Source: an uncultured Microbacterium sp.
GTDB taxonomy: Bacteria > Actinomycetota > Actinomycetes > Actinomycetales > Microbacteriaceae
NCBI RefSeq assembly: GCF_945952435.1
Contig: NZ_CAMFHZ010000017.1
Span: forward strand, 1-64,000
Reading direction: 5' to 3'
Length of the DNA stretch: 64,000 bases
Shown here: piece after piece, positions 8,500-18,264 of the stretch
Layout of the letters: every line of letters starts with the position of its first letter
Position numbering within the stretch: position 1 is the stretch's first letter
Notes under the pieces: model-generated
Told to the model about the DNA's origin: nothing
What the model saw: the letters and a program-made list of their open reading frames with translations, nothing else
Database searches by the model: none
Translations under genes and position numbers: made by a program

Positions 8500-10314
8500 A
8501 TGCCCGGTCTCAGCCGACGGCTCTTCCTCGCGCATGCGGCGGCGCTGGCCGCCGCCTCCCGATTGCCGCTGGACGCACTCGGGCCGCGGCTCGCGGCGCC
8601 CGGCCCGTCCGGCATCTCCTCCGCGGCGGGGACGGCGAGTGCCCCTCAGGAGGCGCCGAGCACGCTGCTGCAGACGATCCTGCGGGGCCCCGTCGTCCAG
8701 GGCAGCTATCGGCGGCTCTCGGCGGGGCCCGGAGAGCCGCACATCCCCCGCTTCGACGTGCTGCGCCGAGTCGCGGACGACGCACGGAAGACGTCTCGGC
8801 GCTCGCTGCTCTATCTCGGACACCTCTCCGACCTGCACGTGATCGACGCGCAGTCCCCGGGCCGCATCGAGCCGATGATCGCGCAGGACCACGCCGCCTG
8901 GGGATCCGCGTTCCATCCGCAGGATCCACTCAGCCCGCACACCGTGGCCGCCATGGTGCGCGCGTTCTCCGACGCCCGCTACAGCGCGGTGACCGGGGCT
9001 CCGATGGGCGCGGCCGTCGTCACGGGCGACAGCGCCGACATGCACTCCCACCTCGAGCTGCGCTGGTACATCGATCTCATGGACGGGCTGGCCGTCGATC
9101 CCGCGACGGCCGGTTCGACCTACCGCGGCGTGCAGGCGTGGCCGGAGGCGACCTGGGCGTACCGGCCCGGCGACCCCCGCGGAGGCGCGTTCGGCGACTA
9201 CGGGTTCCCTCGCCTCCCGACGCTCCTCGCCGATGCGATCGCCTCGAAGGTGCCGTCTCCCGGGCTTCCCGCGCCCTGGTACGCGGTGTACGGCAACCAC
9301 GACACCCTGCTCCTGGGCACTTTCGGGCTGACGCCCCAGTTGCGGGCGCTCGCCACCGGAGGGCAGAAGGCGTACACGCTCGAGGCGACGGCGGGCACCG
9401 CGCTCGGCGGATACGCCTCGTCGACCGGACTGTTGCAGCAGATGATCGACGGCCTCGGCCTCGCGCTCGGCAAGCCGGGGTTCCGCACGGTGCCGCCCAA
9501 TCCGGAGCGGTTCCTCTTCGAGCAGCGCGCGTTCATGGCCGAGCACTTCCGTACGGAGAAGAACCCGGGGCCGGTCGGCCACGGTTTCACCCAGCACAAC
9601 CTCGACACCGGGGAGACCTGGTGGAAGGCCGATCTCAGCCCGCGCGTGCGCGCCCTGGGCCTCGACACGTGCAACGCGGTCGCCGGACCCGACGGCGCCG
9701 TGCCCGACGTGCAGTTGCGCTGGCTGGAGGAGGAGCTCGCACGCGCCGAGCGCGAGAACGTCCTCGTCCTGGTGATGAGCCACCACAACAGCCTGACTTT
9801 GGAGAACCGCGCCCAGCGCCCCGGCGACACGAGCGTGCTGCATGGCGCGGATGCGCTCATCGACGTGATGTTGCGCCATCCGGTCGCCGTCGGCTGGCTC
9901 AACGGCCACACCCATCTCAATCAGGTCCTTGCGCACACTTCGGCCACGGGCGGGTTCTGGGAGATCACCACCGCCTCCTGCATCGACTTCCCGCAGCAGC
10001 AGCAGGTGATCGAGATCGTCGACAACCGCGACGGCACGCTCTCCCTGTTCGCGACGGTGCTCGACCACGCGTCGGACGCGAGGCCCGGATCCGGCGGCTC
10101 CTCCGCCGACCTGGCGTCCCGCGCCCGCGAGTTCTCGTTCAACGACTGGGCCGAGTCGCCGACGATGCGCCGCGGCTCCCCGCTGGACCGCAACGTCGAG
10201 CTGCTGCTTCCCGCCCCCTTCGATCTGTCCACGATCTCGGACGCGGCGCTCGAGGCACAGCGCATGACGGAGCAGACCCGCATGCTCGCCTACGAGCAGA
10301 GGCTCCGCTCATGA
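8500..10314 (+). CDS. Tat-exported metallophosphoesterase (TIGR03767-like)
   Basis: A secreted calcineurin-like phosphoesterase of about 604 residues. The N-terminus is a twin-arginine signal (LSRRLFLAHAAALAAASRLPL), so export is by Tat after folding. Metal-binding motifs appear in order: HLSDLHV near residue 108, VVTGDSADMHS, GNHD near 265, SHHNSL, and GHTH near 469, which complete the binuclear metal site. The size and spacing match an actinobacterial family known as TIGR03767; its substrate is not known. I chose the ATG at 8500 because GAAGG lies eight bases upstream and the twin arginines then sit close to the N-terminus; an ATG at 8464 is also in frame. The stop overlaps the next gene by four bases (ATGA). 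Confidence 0.85.
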   Translation: MPGLSRRLFLAHAAALAAASRLPLDALGPRLAAPGPSGISSAAGTASAPQEAPSTLLQTILRGPVVQGSYRRLSAGPGEPHIPRFDVLRRVADDARKTSRRSLLYLGHLSDLHVIDAQSPGRIEPMIAQDHAAWGSAFHPQDPLSPHTVAAMVRAFSDARYSAVTGAPMGAAVVTGDSADMHSHLELRWYIDLMDGLAVDPATAGSTYRGVQAWPEATWAYRPGDPRGGAFGDYGFPRLPTLLADAIASKVPSPGLPAPWYAVYGNHDTLLLGTFGLTPQLRALATGGQKAYTLEATAGTALGGYASSTGLLQQMIDGLGLALGKPGFRTVPPNPERFLFEQRAFMAEHFRTEKNPGPVGHGFTQHNLDTGETWWKADLSPRVRALGLDTCNAVAGPDGAVPDVQLRWLEEELARAERENVLVLVMSHHNSLTLENRAQRPGDTSVLHGADALIDVMLRHPVAVGWLNGHTHLNQVLAHTSATGGFWEITTASCIDFPQQQQVIEIVDNRDGTLSLFATVLDHASDARPGSGGSSADLASRAREFSFNDWAESPTMRRGSPLDRNVELLLPAPFDLSTISDAALEAQRMTEQTRMLAYEQRLRS

Positions 10315-10679
10315 GGCGCGGGACACCGCGCCCGTTCCGCGCCCGCGCCGCCGTGGTGTTGGTGCTGGCGGGTCTGTGCCTGACCGGCTGCTCGCAGGCG
10401 CAGGCGCTCGCGCCGGTCGGCGGCGACCGACTCGCGGCGGTGCGCTTCGGTACGCTCGACGCACTCGTGGAGGCGGAGGTGGAGGTGCTCTCGGCGCCGA
10501 CCTGCGTGCAGAAGTCGGACGACACCGTCTCCTGCACGGGCACCGCGAGCGACGGGCGCGAGATCAGCGCGATCTCGCGCGGTACCTCGCCCGACATCGA
10601 GGTCGTCGTCGGCGGGAAGACGGTGTACTCCGGATCCCTGACGGACCTCCTCGATCGCGCGGCGGGAGAATCCGGATGA
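10311..10679 (+). CDS. Small lipoprotein, function unknown
   Basis: A 122-residue exported protein with a basic N-terminus, a hydrophobic stretch and a lipobox (LCLTGC) near residue 24, so it should be lipid-anchored to the outer face of the membrane. The mature part is short and contains a Cys pair (PTCVQKSDDTVSCTG) that could form a disulfide. I do not recognise a named domain. Its ATG overlaps the stop of the metallophosphoesterase, and its own stop overlaps the next start. This three-gene coupling suggests a shared envelope role, which is inference. Confidence 0.75.
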   Translation: MRRGTPRPFRARAAVVLVLAGLCLTGCSQAQALAPVGGDRLAAVRFGTLDALVEAEVEVLSAPTCVQKSDDTVSCTGTASDGREISAISRGTSPDIEVVVGGKTVYSGSLTDLLDRAAGESG

Positions 10680-11254
10680 TCGCGTCCCGCTCCCGGGGCC
10701 GGCTGCTGCGGACGGCCCTCGCCGTGGTCGTCGTCGCGGCGATCCAGGCGGTCCTGGTCGCCCTGATCCCCTCTCCGGCCGCCCCGGCGCCCCTGATCGC
10801 AGGAGCCATCGCGTCCTTCGCGGCCTGCGTGCTGGGCCTGGCCGTCGCCGTGCGCGAGGCGGGATCCGGCGCTGCTGTGCCGGCGGTCGGGCTCGGCCGC
10901 GCCGTGCTGTTCTCGCTGCTCGCGACGGCCGCCGTCAGCGCGGCCGCGATCGTCTCGGCCTTCGCCGGCGCGGCGGTCGTCGTCCTCGCCCTCGGCCTCG
11001 TGCCGCTGCTGACCTCGGGAGCCCGCGCCACGGCGCTGGCCTGGCGACGACGACCGGTCCGCGGAGCGCTGCGCGTGCTGACCACCCTCCTCGCGATCGG
11101 GCTCGCCGCCACGGTGTCGCTGCTCCTCGGGCTCTTCGTCACCGGCTGGCCGGCGAGCGCCCTATCGTGGCTGTGGTTCGGGACCACGGCGGCCGCTCTC
11201 GTGCTGTGGTGGGCGGCATCGGCGCATCCGCGCTCCGTGCGGCCCGCGACCTGA
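10676..11254 (+). CDS. Integral membrane protein, function unknown
   Basis: A 192-residue protein with about six hydrophobic helices (VVVVAAIQAVLVALI near residue 16, AGAIASFAACVLGLAVAV, VLFSLLATAAVSAAAIVSAF, a valine/leucine-rich fourth helix, TTLLAIGLAATVSLLLGLF, and a Trp-rich last helix LSWLWFGTTAAALVLWWAAS). No catalytic or transport motif is visible. The ATG overlaps the TGA of the preceding lipoprotein gene, so it is translationally coupled to it. It ends 22 bases from a convergent gene. Confidence 0.75.
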   Translation: MIASRSRGRLLRTALAVVVVAAIQAVLVALIPSPAAPAPLIAGAIASFAACVLGLAVAVREAGSGAAVPAVGLGRAVLFSLLATAAVSAAAIVSAFAGAAVVVLALGLVPLLTSGARATALAWRRRPVRGALRVLTTLLAIGLAATVSLLLGLFVTGWPASALSWLWFGTTAAALVLWWAASAHPRSVRPAT

Positions 11255-11276
11255 ACCTCCGCTTCCTCGCCCCGCC

Positions 11277-12350
11277 CTACGCCGTCGCGTCGAGCGCCGG
11301 GGCCAGCGTCCTCAGGTACCGCTGCACGCCGCGCGCAGCCGTGCGCCCGGCCCGGTTGGCTCCAATCGTGCTGGCGGACGGACCGTAACCGACGAGTTGG
11401 ATCCGCGGATCCTTCACCGCGGTCGTGCCGCGTCCGTCGTGATCGAGCTGGATCCCGCCCAGCGCACTGCGCAGGTGCAGCGGCGCGAGGTGGCCGATCG
11501 CCGGCCGGAAGCCGGTCGCCCACAGGATCGCGTCGACCCGCTCGAACGAACCGTCGGCCCAGCGCACGCCGTCGGGCTCGATGCGCTGGAACATCGGTCG
11601 TCGCGCGTCGTACACGCCCAGCCGGGCCGCCTCCTGCTCCTGCGGACGCAGCATGAGCCCGGTGACGCTCACCACGCTCTGCGGTGCGAGCCCCCGCGCC
11701 ACGCGCTGCTCGACCAGGGCGACCGCGGCCGCGCCCGCCTCCGGGGTGAAGTCGCCGGTGCGCCAGACCGGCAGCCGACGGGTCGCCCACAGCACGTCGG
11801 CGATCGGGGCGAGTGCTCCGAGGAACTGCACGGCCGAGGCTCCACCCCCGACGACCAGCACGCGCTTGCCGCGGAAGTGCTCGGGTCCGGGGTAGTCGAC
11901 GGTGTGGAACTGCTCACCGAGGAAGGTCTCCATCCCCGGGTAGTGCGGGAGGAACGGCTGCGTCCAGGTGCCGGTCGCGTTCACCAGCGTGCGCGCCCGC
12001 CACGTGCCCTCGGCCGCGTGCACGACGAGGATCCCGTCCTCGTCCGTCACGCGGTCCACGCGCACGGGACGCCGTACAGGAAGCTCGTGCTCGCGCTCGT
12101 AGGCGGCGAACGTGGCGGGAACCACGGTGTTCGCCCGTGCGGCGGTGCGCGGGGGCGGCACGGATCCCGGCAGTTCGGCGACGCCGTGCACGTCCTGCAT
12201 CGTGAGGGCATCCCAGCGGTGCTGCCAGGCCCCGCCCGGGGCGTCGTCGGCGTCGAGCACCAGATGCGGAATGCCCAGGCGGCGCAGATGGTACGAACTC
12301 GAGAGTCCGGCCTGGCCGGCGCCGATCACGATGCTGTCGAGGATGTCCAC
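11277..12350 (-). CDS. Flavin-containing monooxygenase-like NAD(P)-binding oxidoreductase
   Basis: The 357-residue protein has an N-terminal FAD Rossmann motif (IVIGAGQAGLSSSYHLRR), a middle NADPH-binding motif (VLVVGGGASAVQFLG) and the linking motifs VNATGTW and WATGFRP that mark class B flavin monooxygenases and their relatives (CzcO/YdeN-like). It should oxidise a small organic substrate or sulfide using NADPH and oxygen; the substrate cannot be read from the sequence. The start is GTG without a strong ribosome-binding site. It lies just downstream of jetC on the same strand, in the place where jetD would be expected, but it shows no toprim or DUF2220 features. Confidence 0.85.
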   Translation of the reverse strand: MDILDSIVIGAGQAGLSSSYHLRRLGIPHLVLDADDAPGGAWQHRWDALTMQDVHGVAELPGSVPPPRTAARANTVVPATFAAYEREHELPVRRPVRVDRVTDEDGILVVHAAEGTWRARTLVNATGTWTQPFLPHYPGMETFLGEQFHTVDYPGPEHFRGKRVLVVGGGASAVQFLGALAPIADVLWATRRLPVWRTGDFTPEAGAAAVALVEQRVARGLAPQSVVSVTGLMLRPQEQEAARLGVYDARRPMFQRIEPDGVRWADGSFERVDAILWATGFRPAIGHLAPLHLRSALGGIQLDHDGRGTTAVKDPRIQLVGYGPSASTIGANRAGRTAARGVQRYLRTLAPALDATA

Positions 12351-12443
12351 GCCGGGTGCAACGCCGCCGGCCGGGGCGCTGTTCCCCGCAGCCGCCGGAG
12401 CCCGGCGACGTCGCGCACCGCGTCGTCCGCCTCAGGAGCGGCG

Positions 12444-15400
12444 TCAGACGGACGCGGGCAGTCCGACCTTCAGCCTCGCCCAGGAGCGGCCCTGCGTGTC
12501 CTTGAGGATGTCGTACTCCACGTCGACGTGCGGCTCGATCGCGCTGTACTTGTCGTTCGGCGCGCCGATGACCAACTGGAACCCGAGGCCGCGCCACGCG
12601 CCGATCGCCCGCTTGGTGAAGTGGGCGTCGGCCTTGATGAGGGCCTCGTCCATGAACACCGGGGCGTAGCGCGGACGCTCCGCTCCGGCGTCGCCGAGCT
12701 GGTATCGGAGGGCCGCGCCGACGATGAAGGCGATGAGCTCCTGCGACTCGCCGCCGGACTTCTCGCCGATGTGGTCGTACAGCGCCACATGGGCCTTGGT
12801 GTCCGCCGTGACCCGCTCCGCGCTCACGCGCACGTGGTTGCGCACGTCGATGAGGTCGGCGAAGTCGGGCGCGGAGCGCCGCAGATGGCCGATGAGACGG
12901 GACATCCGACGGTAGGCGTGCTCACGCTCCTGATCGGTGGATGCCGCCTCGATGAGCCCTCGCACCTCGCGCAGGTCACGGCGGAACCGCTTGCGCGCCT
13001 CTGACTGGCTCTCCCGGGTCGTGATCTGCAGGCGGTGGTGATCGTCGTAGAACGGCAGATCCTGCATGATCCGATTGATCGGCTCGATCCGCTGCCGGAT
13101 GTCCCGCAGCGCCCTGCCGAGCGTCGAGTCCAGGTTCGTGAGATCGTTCCCCGACAGATGCACCAGGCTGTCCCGCCACTCGCTCTCGAGCCGGTGCAGC
13201 CCGCTCGTCTCGAGAGCCGTGAGGATGCTCTCGAAATCGTCGACGTACAGATCAGGATCCGCGAGCAGGTTCGGATTCTCCCAGCGCTCCAGGAAGCCGC
13301 TCATCAGCCGGCGCATGGCCTCGCGCTGCTCGTGGTGCGCCTCGAACGCCGCGGTGCGATCCTCGGTCAGCCGGGCGCCCGCCGTCTGCAGCGCGCCGTC
13401 GAAGCGCTCCAGCAGCACCGAGGGTGCCGCGTGCACCGAGACCGGCGTGGCGAAGCGGACGTCCAGATACTCCGCCTGCTCGCTGTCGACGGCGCGACCC
13501 GATTCGGCCGCCTCCCCGAGGAGGGCCTGACCGGCGTCCACGTCGTCGGTGATCCGACCCCAGCGCTCCTCGACCTGCTGGCGTTCCGCCACGGCAGCGC
13601 CGATCTCCTCACGCAGCCGCGCGGCGACCCCTTTGGCCTTCTCGATCTGCGCACCGATCGCGGCGATGTCGGGGTTCTTCTCGCCGACGTCGGCCTCCAC
13701 GCCGCGCCAGCGCTCCTGTTCGGCGACCAGCGCGTCCACGTCGACCCGATCCCAGACGACGTCCGCGACGCGGGCGAAGGCCGCTCGTTCGGCATCGAAC
13801 CCGTCCAAGGCGGCCTCGGTCGCGGCGGCCCCCCTCTCGGCACGATCGAGCGCGGGTCGCAGCTCGTCGACCGCGGCCTGGAGTTCGCGCATCCGGGCGC
13901 GGTTGGAGAATCCCAGCACGTTCGTGCGTCCGTGGCCGCCGTGCGATCCCTGATCGCCGCGGGAGACCTGGCCGGTGATCGTGAGCGCCTGCTCGTGCCG
14001 GGCGAGATCGGCCGCCGTGTTCACGCACACGAAGTCGAACCGTTCGCCGAGGCGCACCTGCAGCCACCCGGTGAACGGAGTGTCGGCGTACTCCAACCGG
14101 CCGGGCAGTCGGTCGTCCGCTCCCCCGCCGCTCGCACGGAGCCCGGTGTGCACGCCGTGGTACGTGAGCCGGCGCGGCGTGCGCACCCCGTCGATCGCCG
14201 TGCGGAACCGGTCGAGGTCGGCGACGTCGAGGAGCACCGTCGTGGCGAAGCCGCCGAGGGCGAGGTTGAACGCCTCGCGCCAGGGCTCGTACTCGGTGCG
14301 GACCTCGATGAGCTCTCCCACGAACGGGAGCTGGTGCGGCTCGATTCCCGCCGCCTCGGCGAGCAGCTCCCGCGACCGGTACAGGTCGGCGGGGATGTTG
14401 CCCGCGAACGCCGCCGCCTCGTCGAGCGCCCTCTCGCGGGCGGCGAACTCGGCCTTGACCGCGTCCCGCGCGCGGCGGGCATCCGCCCACGCGGTACGGA
14501 CGCTCCCCTTCGCGTCTGCGTCGGAAAGCACCGTGCGGGCGCGCGCGACGAGCTTCTCGAACTGCGCGCGGCTCTGCACGTCGGCGCCCAGCATCCGCGC
14601 GTCGTCGTCGAGCTTCGCGCGCAGCGCCTGCGCTTCGTCGAGGCGCGCCTGCACGGCGCGCAGCTCGCGGCGGGCGGTCTCCAGGCGGTCGCCGCCCCGT
14701 TCGCGGAGCAGGTCGCGCAGGCCGTCGTGCTCGGCCTCCGCCGCCTCGGCCTGCACGCGCTTCTCTCGCACGAGCGCGTCGAGGGTGCGCGTGCGATCGC
14801 GCAGCTCGTCCTCCACGTCGCGCAGCAGATCCCTGCGACGCTCGGCGCGCCACAGGGAGGCGATCGAGCCGGGATCCTCGAACACGCCGACGGCGTCGAT
14901 GAGCGTCATCCGCCCGGCCGCCGCCTCGATGCGGTGACGCAAGTCGCGGAGGGGCTCGAGGGCGGCCACCTGCTGGCGCGCGACCAGCATACGCTGCTTC
15001 GTGCTCTCGAGCTCGTCGAAGTGCACGACCACCGCGTCCGCGGTGCGCAGGGTCTCTGGCTCCTCGAGCACCAGACGTTTGTAGAGGTCGTCGACCGTGG
15101 TGATCTGCTGTCCCGCCTGGATCCGGGCGAGCAGGCTCATCGCGTTCGCGCCCGCCCCGGCGGCGCCGATCCCCAGCACCGAGTGCAGCCGCGCCGAGAA
15201 CTCGCGGTCCGTGCCCACCGGCTCCAGTCCCGCGGCACGCACGGAGGCGTCGGTGAGACGCTGCGCGGCGGCACGCTCCAGGGCGGCCAGGTCGAACGCG
15301 GCGTTCGTCGTGGCGCGCACGCGGACCGTATCCTCCAGCACCCGCGCCCCGGCCGGGATGTACCAGGCGCGCACCGCGGTGAAGTGCGAGTCGTCGTGGT

Positions 15401-15800
15401 CGCGCCAGGTCATCGCGATCGCGGTCCAGGTGTCCTCCCCGTCGCCGCGCAGCACCTGCACCTTCGTGCCCTCCTCCGTGCGGGTCTCGTCGAGCTTGCC
15501 GCGACCGTAGGAGAGCACGTTGCGCTGCTCGTCGCCGCGCGGACGGCCCGTGACGCCGCCGTTCGATGCGCCGTTGAACGGCGTCGTATGCGGCATCATC
15601 AAGGCGATGTACGCGTCCATGAGCGTCGACTTGCCGGATCCGGATCCGCCGCAGAGGAGCGTCGCCGCGGGTGAGAATCTCACGCGGTGCGGTCCGCCGT
15701 CGTAGCCGCCCCAGTTGACGAGCTGCAGGTCCTCTGCGATCCATTGCTGCCCGCGGGACGCCTCGGGGATGAGTCCGAAGAGCGTGTCGATCATGGTCAT
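12444..15800 (-). CDS. jetC: JetC/MksB-like SMC ATPase of a Wadjet-type complex
   Basis: An SMC-like motor of 1,118 residues that would extrude and monitor DNA loops; in Wadjet systems it senses small circular DNA. The N-terminus has a Walker A motif near residue 50 ([15 protein letters not shown]). Long coiled-coil arms rich in Glu, Arg and Ala flank a hinge-like middle. The C-terminal head has the ABC signature [13 protein letters not shown] and a Walker B ([12 protein letters not shown]). All ATPase motifs are intact. The ATG overlaps the stop of jetB by four bases; a second ATG two codons on is possible. Between its stop and the next gene are only 93 bases, so the nuclease gene jetD/mksG normally downstream is absent here. 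Confidence 0.88.
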   Translation of the reverse strand: MTMIDTLFGLIPEASRGQQWIAEDLQLVNWGGYDGGPHRVRFSPAATLLCGGSGSGKSTLMDAYIALMMPHTTPFNGASNGGVTGRPRGDEQRNVLSYGRGKLDETRTEEGTKVQVLRGDGEDTWTAIAMTWRDHDDSHFTAVRAWYIPAGARVLEDTVRVRATTNAAFDLAALERAAAQRLTDASVRAAGLEPVGTDREFSARLHSVLGIGAAGAGANAMSLLARIQAGQQITTVDDLYKRLVLEEPETLRTADAVVVHFDELESTKQRMLVARQQVAALEPLRDLRHRIEAAAGRMTLIDAVGVFEDPGSIASLWRAERRRDLLRDVEDELRDRTRTLDALVREKRVQAEAAEAEHDGLRDLLRERGGDRLETARRELRAVQARLDEAQALRAKLDDDARMLGADVQSRAQFEKLVARARTVLSDADAKGSVRTAWADARRARDAVKAEFAARERALDEAAAFAGNIPADLYRSRELLAEAAGIEPHQLPFVGELIEVRTEYEPWREAFNLALGGFATTVLLDVADLDRFRTAIDGVRTPRRLTYHGVHTGLRASGGGADDRLPGRLEYADTPFTGWLQVRLGERFDFVCVNTAADLARHEQALTITGQVSRGDQGSHGGHGRTNVLGFSNRARMRELQAAVDELRPALDRAERGAAATEAALDGFDAERAAFARVADVVWDRVDVDALVAEQERWRGVEADVGEKNPDIAAIGAQIEKAKGVAARLREEIGAAVAERQQVEERWGRITDDVDAGQALLGEAAESGRAVDSEQAEYLDVRFATPVSVHAAPSVLLERFDGALQTAGARLTEDRTAAFEAHHEQREAMRRLMSGFLERWENPNLLADPDLYVDDFESILTALETSGLHRLESEWRDSLVHLSGNDLTNLDSTLGRALRDIRQRIEPINRIMQDLPFYDDHHRLQITTRESQSEARKRFRRDLREVRGLIEAASTDQEREHAYRRMSRLIGHLRRSAPDFADLIDVRNHVRVSAERVTADTKAHVALYDHIGEKSGGESQELIAFIVGAALRYQLGDAGAERPRYAPVFMDEALIKADAHFTKRAIGAWRGLGFQLVIGAPNDKYSAIEPHVDVEYDILKDTQGRSWARLKVGLPASV

Positions 15801-16513
15801 GACAGGACGTCCTCCCGTGCTTCCTCGTCGTCCGCGACGGTGCCCGACGCCGCGCCGTCGGCGCCGGAGAGGCGTGCGGCGGCGGTCTCGCGCAGCCAGT
15901 CGCGCAGCTCGGTGAGCTTCTCGGCGCTCAGGACGACCTCGACGAGAGGTCCGATCCGATACCGCCCCGTGGTCTCCTCGCTGATGATCCCGTCGTTCGC
16001 GAGTTTGCGCATCGCATCGCGCACGGCCTTCTGGCGACGGGAGATGTCGCCGTCGGCGTCCGTGAAGTAGCTGAGCACCGTCGCTTCGACGTCCTCGATG
16101 TCGATGCGGGGCGCGGCCTCGCCGGCCACGTTCTCGCGCTCGTAGACCGTGCGCAGATGGACCAGCACGAGCGTCTCGGAGCGCGTGTACGGCGTATCCC
16201 GGAGCAGGATCGGGATGTCGAGCTCGTCGATGCGGATCTGCTGCTTGTACGCCAGCCCGTGCTCGTGATCGACGATGAGCCGGATGTAGAGGTCGTTGAG
16301 GCGCGACTCGATCACCGTCTGATGATCGAGCAGGGTGCGCCACTCGACGCGGTTGCGATCGGCGAGGAGGAAACGCCGGTGCAGGAGCAGTGCGAGAGTG
16401 CGGCGCACCTCGGGATCGAGCACGCCGCGGTCCCCGGGGAACAGTTCGGCGAGGTCGTCCTCCATCGGGACGGGCTCGATGAACCCGGACGCCTCGGTCA
16501 CGTCGTCGGTCAT
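15797..16513 (-). CDS. jetB: JetB/MksE-like DUF4194 protein
   Basis: The 238-residue protein matches DUF4194, the KITE-like subunit that dimerises and binds the kleisin in Wadjet/MksBEF complexes. It contains a winged-helix-like region: [22 protein letters not shown], then [22 protein letters not shown], and [19 protein letters not shown] followed by [17 protein letters not shown]. It overlaps both neighbours by four bases (ATGA at each side), so the three genes are translationally coupled and probably made in fixed ratio. It is expected to work only inside the complex. Confidence 0.88.
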   Translation of the reverse strand: MTDDVTEASGFIEPVPMEDDLAELFPGDRGVLDPEVRRTLALLLHRRFLLADRNRVEWRTLLDHQTVIESRLNDLYIRLIVDHEHGLAYKQQIRIDELDIPILLRDTPYTRSETLVLVHLRTVYERENVAGEAAPRIDIEDVEATVLSYFTDADGDISRRQKAVRDAMRKLANDGIISEETTGRYRIGPLVEVVLSAEKLTELRDWLRETAAARLSGADGAASGTVADDEEAREDVLS

Positions 16514-17976
16514 GATCGCTCTTCCTTCCTCGCCTGCACGGTCACGGATCCGAACGCGAACCGTCGCGCCGTGCCGTCCGGGCGCACGGCCTCCACGATC
16601 GAGACCCCGCCTGCGTCCGCGATCCCGTTGCGATGCGCGATCTCGAGCAGCCCGAGCAGGTCGACCGGGCGGCGCGCACCGTCCCCGATCGCCTCGAACG
16701 CCTCGGCGAGATCGAACGTGTCGCCGAGCGCGGCGACGTGCGCCTCGAGCTCGGCGTAGTGCGGGCCACCCCAGGCGCGGGTGTCGGCATCGACGAACTC
16801 GACGTCCTGACCCTGTGTGACCAGCGCGGCCGGCGCGCCGGGAGGGCGGACGTCGCCGAGCGACTGGCGCAGATGGCCGATGCTCGCCACGGGCAGGCGC
16901 CGAAGCGGATCTACGGGGGTCTCCGGCGTCCGCGTCTGCGTCCAGGCCTGCATCCCCGCGATGACGTCGCGCAGCAGTTCGTCGACCTGACGATCACGAG
17001 CGGGATCGTGCGTACGCACCTGGCCCGCGATGACATGCGAGGCGCGGCGCTGGGCCGTCAGCACCTCCTGCACGCCCCGTTCCATGCGGCGCCCGATCAT
17101 GTCGATCTCCGCGCGCTGAGTGCTGTCCAGCAGCTGCGCGAAAGGGCGCGCGAGAAGTCCGTGCAGCTGCTCGGTGAGCGCATCGATCCGCTCGGGATCG
17201 CCGATGAGCCGCAGAGCGCCCGCGAAGGCCTGCCCCTCCCGCGTCGACTGCATGACCTGCTGGCCGCGCAGCAGGTATTCGCGCAACACCTCGCCCGTCG
17301 GGCGCTCGTCGCGACGCAGGTCGCGGATGACGTCGCGCTGCATCGCCTTGATCGACTCGGCGACGCGCGTGAAGTCCGCCGGCAGCCCCCGGGAGAGGTG
17401 CAGCACGTTCTCGGCCTCTTCCAGGAGCTCGTCGTCCGGGATCGGATCCGCCGAGCCGTCCTCGAGCGCCGTGATCTGGGCATCCAGTGCCGCCCGCTCC
17501 GCCCGCAGTCGGGCCAGACGTCGCGCGGGGTCGCCGTCCGCGTTCCCGGCAAGGCGCTCCACGGCCTCCAGAAGAGTGCGCACCCGGGAGTTCGAGACCC
17601 GAGAGCCGCCGCCGGTGAGATCGGCGATCTCGAGCGCGCGCACGGCATGGGCCGTTAGCCGGTAGACCTCGCTGTCGCCGTCGATCTGCTGGCCGAGCCA
17701 ACCGACCTTGACCCAGTACCGGCAGACCTCCCGGCCCGAGGTGGAGGGGAGCCGCCGGTCGTCCGTCTCGTACCCGGCATTGCGCAGCCGATCCAGCATC
17801 TCTCCGACCTCGATGTGGGCGTCGGCGACGGCGACGGTCGCACGGTCGGCCGAGAACATGACGCTCAGCGCAGCGATGACGAACGGAGCGAACCTGCCGT
17901 GCAGCAGATCGAGGGTCGGCGTCTTGAACGCCGCGAGCGCACGCAGATACGCACCCTCGGCTCCGGCCGCTGTCAC
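16510..17976 (-). CDS. jetA: JetA/MksF-like DUF3375 kleisin protein
   Basis: The first gene of the operon encodes a DUF3375 protein of about 488 residues, the kleisin that bridges the two SMC heads. Key stretches are [28 protein letters not shown] near the N-terminus, a winged-helix-like segment ending in [14 protein letters not shown], a central coiled coil ([19 protein letters not shown]) and a long helical region with [14 protein letters not shown] motifs. I placed the start at the GTG at 17976 because the frame further upstream runs back through a terminator and a tRNA gene and cannot be coding; no good Shine-Dalgarno is seen. The stop overlaps the jetB start. Confidence 0.85.
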   Translation of the reverse strand: MTAAGAEGAYLRALAAFKTPTLDLLHGRFAPFVIAALSVMFSADRATVAVADAHIEVGEMLDRLRNAGYETDDRRLPSTSGREVCRYWVKVGWLGQQIDGDSEVYRLTAHAVRALEIADLTGGGSRVSNSRVRTLLEAVERLAGNADGDPARRLARLRAERAALDAQITALEDGSADPIPDDELLEEAENVLHLSRGLPADFTRVAESIKAMQRDVIRDLRRDERPTGEVLREYLLRGQQVMQSTREGQAFAGALRLIGDPERIDALTEQLHGLLARPFAQLLDSTQRAEIDMIGRRMERGVQEVLTAQRRASHVIAGQVRTHDPARDRQVDELLRDVIAGMQAWTQTRTPETPVDPLRRLPVASIGHLRQSLGDVRPPGAPAALVTQGQDVEFVDADTRAWGGPHYAELEAHVAALGDTFDLAEAFEAIGDGARRPVDLLGLLEIAHRNGIADAGGVSIVEAVRPDGTARRFAFGSVTVQARKEERS

Positions 17977-18044
17977 GATCGCACCGTCCGCACTGCCATC
18001 GACACGCTCCGCACCCTCTCGTTCCTGCTGACGCGCCAGACGCG

Positions 18045-18072
18045 GAAAGCCCCCGGCGAACCGAGGGCTTTC
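18045..18072 (-). terminator. Intrinsic terminator after tRNA-Ala
   Basis: GAAAGCCC at 18065-18072 (minus-strand reading) pairs perfectly with GGGCTTTC at 18045-18052 around a short GC-rich inner stem. It lies three bases beyond the tRNA 3' end. It should stop tRNA transcription before jetA, which implies that jetABC has its own promoter in the 68 bases between. Confidence 0.75.
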
Positions 18073-18074
18073 AT

Positions 18075-18150
18075 TGGTGGACCTGAGGGGACTCGAACCC
18101 CTGACCCCCTGCATGCCATGCAGGTGCGCTACCAGCTGCGCCACAGGCCC
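18075..18150 (-). tRNA. tRNA-Ala(GGC), CCA encoded
   Basis: The 76-base gene folds as a normal cloverleaf: acceptor GGGCCTG pairs with CAGGTCC (one G-U), the anticodon stem CCTGC/GCAGG encloses ATGGCAT with anticodon GGC, the T-loop reads GTTCGAGTC, and the discriminator A is followed by an encoded CCA. It reads GCC codons, which are abundant in this genome. TAAGCT at 18186-18191 is a possible -10. A strong hairpin follows directly downstream. Confidence 0.95.
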
Positions 18151-18264
18151 ATCTCGTCTCCGCGGCTTCCCGCAGCAACCCGTTCAGCTTACAACAGCGA
18201 TCGAGATGCACGCGAATCCGCCGCGGGAACCGGGTCGCCGGGCGTGTCCGAGCGAGGGCAGGGA

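Noticed and set aside
7384..10068. Long minus-strand frame across thrE-like and phosphoesterase genes
   Set aside because: It spans two well-supported plus-strand genes and shows no domain.
11277..12350. Gene after jetC as a divergent jetD
   Set aside because: It has two Rossmann motifs and WATGFRP of flavin monooxygenases and nothing like a toprim or DUF2220 domain.
13035..15674. Long plus-strand frame opposite jetC
   Set aside because: Antisense to jetC with intact ATPase motifs; composition is dominated by Arg, Ala and Gly as expected for a shadow frame.
17977..18144. N-terminal extension of JetA by 56 residues
   Set aside because: The extension is the translated tRNA-Ala gene and its terminator; tRNA-derived peptides are a common artefact.
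12351..18150. Genomic island integrated at tRNA-Ala
   Set aside because: No copy of the tRNA 3' end was found downstream of jetC, there is no integrase, and the tRNA-jetABC spacing is typical of ordinary neighbours.
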